Below, one piece after another: positions 63,386 to 64,000 of a stretch of DNA of 64,000 nt; position 1 is the stretch's first letter, and every line of letters starts with the position of its first letter. This stretch comes from Opitutales bacterium (GTDB lineage Bacteria; Verrucomicrobiota; Verrucomicrobiia; Opitutales; Coraliomargaritaceae). A model generated the notes under the pieces. It was given only the letters and a program-made list of their open reading frames with translations. It did not search any database and had not been told where the DNA came from. A program made the translations under genes and the position numbers. The stretch lies in assembly GCA_018607135.1 (NCBI GenBank), contig JABBCA010000082.1, positions 150,075-214,074 on the forward strand. Direction: 5' to 3'.

Positions 63386-64000
63386 ATGAAACATCTAGTA
63401 ACCCTCACTCTCACAGCCAGCGCACTGATCTTCACCGCGTGTGGCGATAAAGGCGCATCAGACGATGCAGCAGTCAGCACAAACGCATCCGCTCCAGCTT
63501 CCTCTGGCGGTGGCATGCCACTAACTACTGAGATCCCACCTGAACTCATCGAGGGAACTCCGCAACCGATCAAGGTCTCCAACCTCGAACAAGCGCCCAC
63601 CAGCGCACCGGTGCTCATGGTCCCCGAAGGCACGAAGCTTCTCTCCGCTGGCAAGCCTGTGACTGGCAGTGACGACTTCCCTATCATCGGCGAACTCGAA
63701 TACATTACTGACGGCGACAAAGAGGCTGGAGAAGGCTATTTTGTAGAACTCATGGATGGCCCCCAGTGGGTGCAAATCGACCTCGAAGCACCCGCAGATT
63801 TAGCAGCCATTTGGGTATGGCACTACCACTCCCAAGCACGTGCTTATCACGACGTGGTCGTGCAGGTGTCCAATGACCCTGAGTTCGCAACTGGCGTAAC
63901 CACCCTCTTCAACAATGACTACGACAATTCAGCTGAACAAGGCAAAGGCTCCGCGAAGCCATATGTGGATTCACGCTATGGTAAGCTCATTGATGCCAAG
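63386..64000 (+). CDS. Lipoprotein with discoidin-like domain, truncated by window end
   Basis: At least 205 residues are visible and the frame is still open at 64000. It starts with a short signal peptide and probable lipobox (ALIFTAC, Cys19). A low-complexity Ala/Ser linker follows. From about residue 110 it resembles F5/8-type (discoidin-like) carbohydrate-binding domains: [40 protein letters not shown]. Such proteins often recognise or retain sugars at the cell surface. It lies 39 bp after the Tat-Gfo/Idh gene and probably belongs to the same unit. Function beyond carbohydrate binding cannot be stated because the C-terminus is missing. Confidence 0.65.
   Translation, partial: MKHLVTLTLTASALIFTACGDKGASDDAAVSTNASAPASSGGGMPLTTEIPPELIEGTPQPIKVSNLEQAPTSAPVLMVPEGTKLLSAGKPVTGSDDFPIIGELEYITDGDKEAGEGYFVELMDGPQWVQIDLEAPADLAAIWVWHYHSQARAYHDVVVQVSNDPEFATGVTTLFNNDYDNSAEQGKGSAKPYVDSRYGKLIDAK

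Overview
The window looks like a chromosomal segment of a marine, heterotrophic Verrucomicrobiota bacterium, most likely of the Opitutae/Puniceicoccales type (Coraliomargarita- or Lentimonas-like). This assignment is an inference from gene content; no marker gene such as rRNA is present. The supporting traits are sulfatases next to a GH95 fucosidase and SASA esterases, Gfo/Idh/MocA oxidoreductases with Tat signals, large secreted enzymes ending in a 'DxDGxxNLxE' tail, a 52-residue small basic protein of the Chlamydiae/Verrucomicrobia type, and a chlamydial-type phosphatidylserine decarboxylase. The first 14 bases are all G, which suggests a contig end or read artefact.

Region 1 (about 228-22295, all on +) is a polysaccharide-utilisation locus. 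It holds a secreted alpha/beta-hydrolase, a TIM-barrel sugar epimerase, a Tat-exported Gfo/Idh oxidoreductase, SASA esterase - sulfatase - SASA esterase, a GH95 alpha-L-fucosidase, a small membrane protein, a second sulfatase, a CPBP protease with a signal-peptidase-like tail, a putative TIM-barrel glycosidase, a five-bladed propeller glycosidase and a second giant secreted esterase. Deacetylation, desulfation and exo-defucosylation together point to an acetylated, sulfated, fucose-containing glycan (fucoidan-like). An identical 16-bp palindromic sequence lies upstream of both giant esterases, one at each end of the locus.

Region 2 (22296-25017) has a decayed IS256-family transposase followed by an ECF sigma factor, its probable anti-sigma factor and a small exported protein.

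Region 3 (25093-44772) is mostly housekeeping: psd and two crcB fluoride channels, divergent mgtE, the small basic protein, HPr, recN, a Yip1-like protein, an ABC-F ATPase, a TPR-TPR-ExbB-ExbD-ExbD envelope operon, pilT and a pilU-like ATPase, a GyrI-like protein and galE. Intergenic spaces hold clear hairpin terminators, two 19-bp palindromes and a possible MITE-like inverted repeat.

Region 4 (44991-53234) is a tightly overlapping moxR/DUF58/Bat (aerotolerance-type) operon in which BatB is fused to a TPR (BatC-like) region and BatD to a TPR-SH3 (BatE-like) region.

Region 5 (53238-64000) is a second carbohydrate island. A ROK repressor is transcribed divergently from Tat-Gfo/Idh, a double DUF1080 protein, an Nramp-fold transporter lacking the usual metal ligands, a cytosolic Gfo/Idh, a TIM-barrel isomerase, a DoxX-like protein, another Tat-Gfo/Idh and a lipoprotein cut by the window end. 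A perfect operator-like inverted repeat sits in the divergent promoter. The set fits a 3-keto-glycoside (oxidise, cleave, reduce/isomerise) pathway and is the best candidate for an incompletely described system here.

No tRNA, rRNA, CRISPR array, prophage or origin was seen. Most start sites were chosen to fit signal peptides or family N-termini, and these starts are stated.
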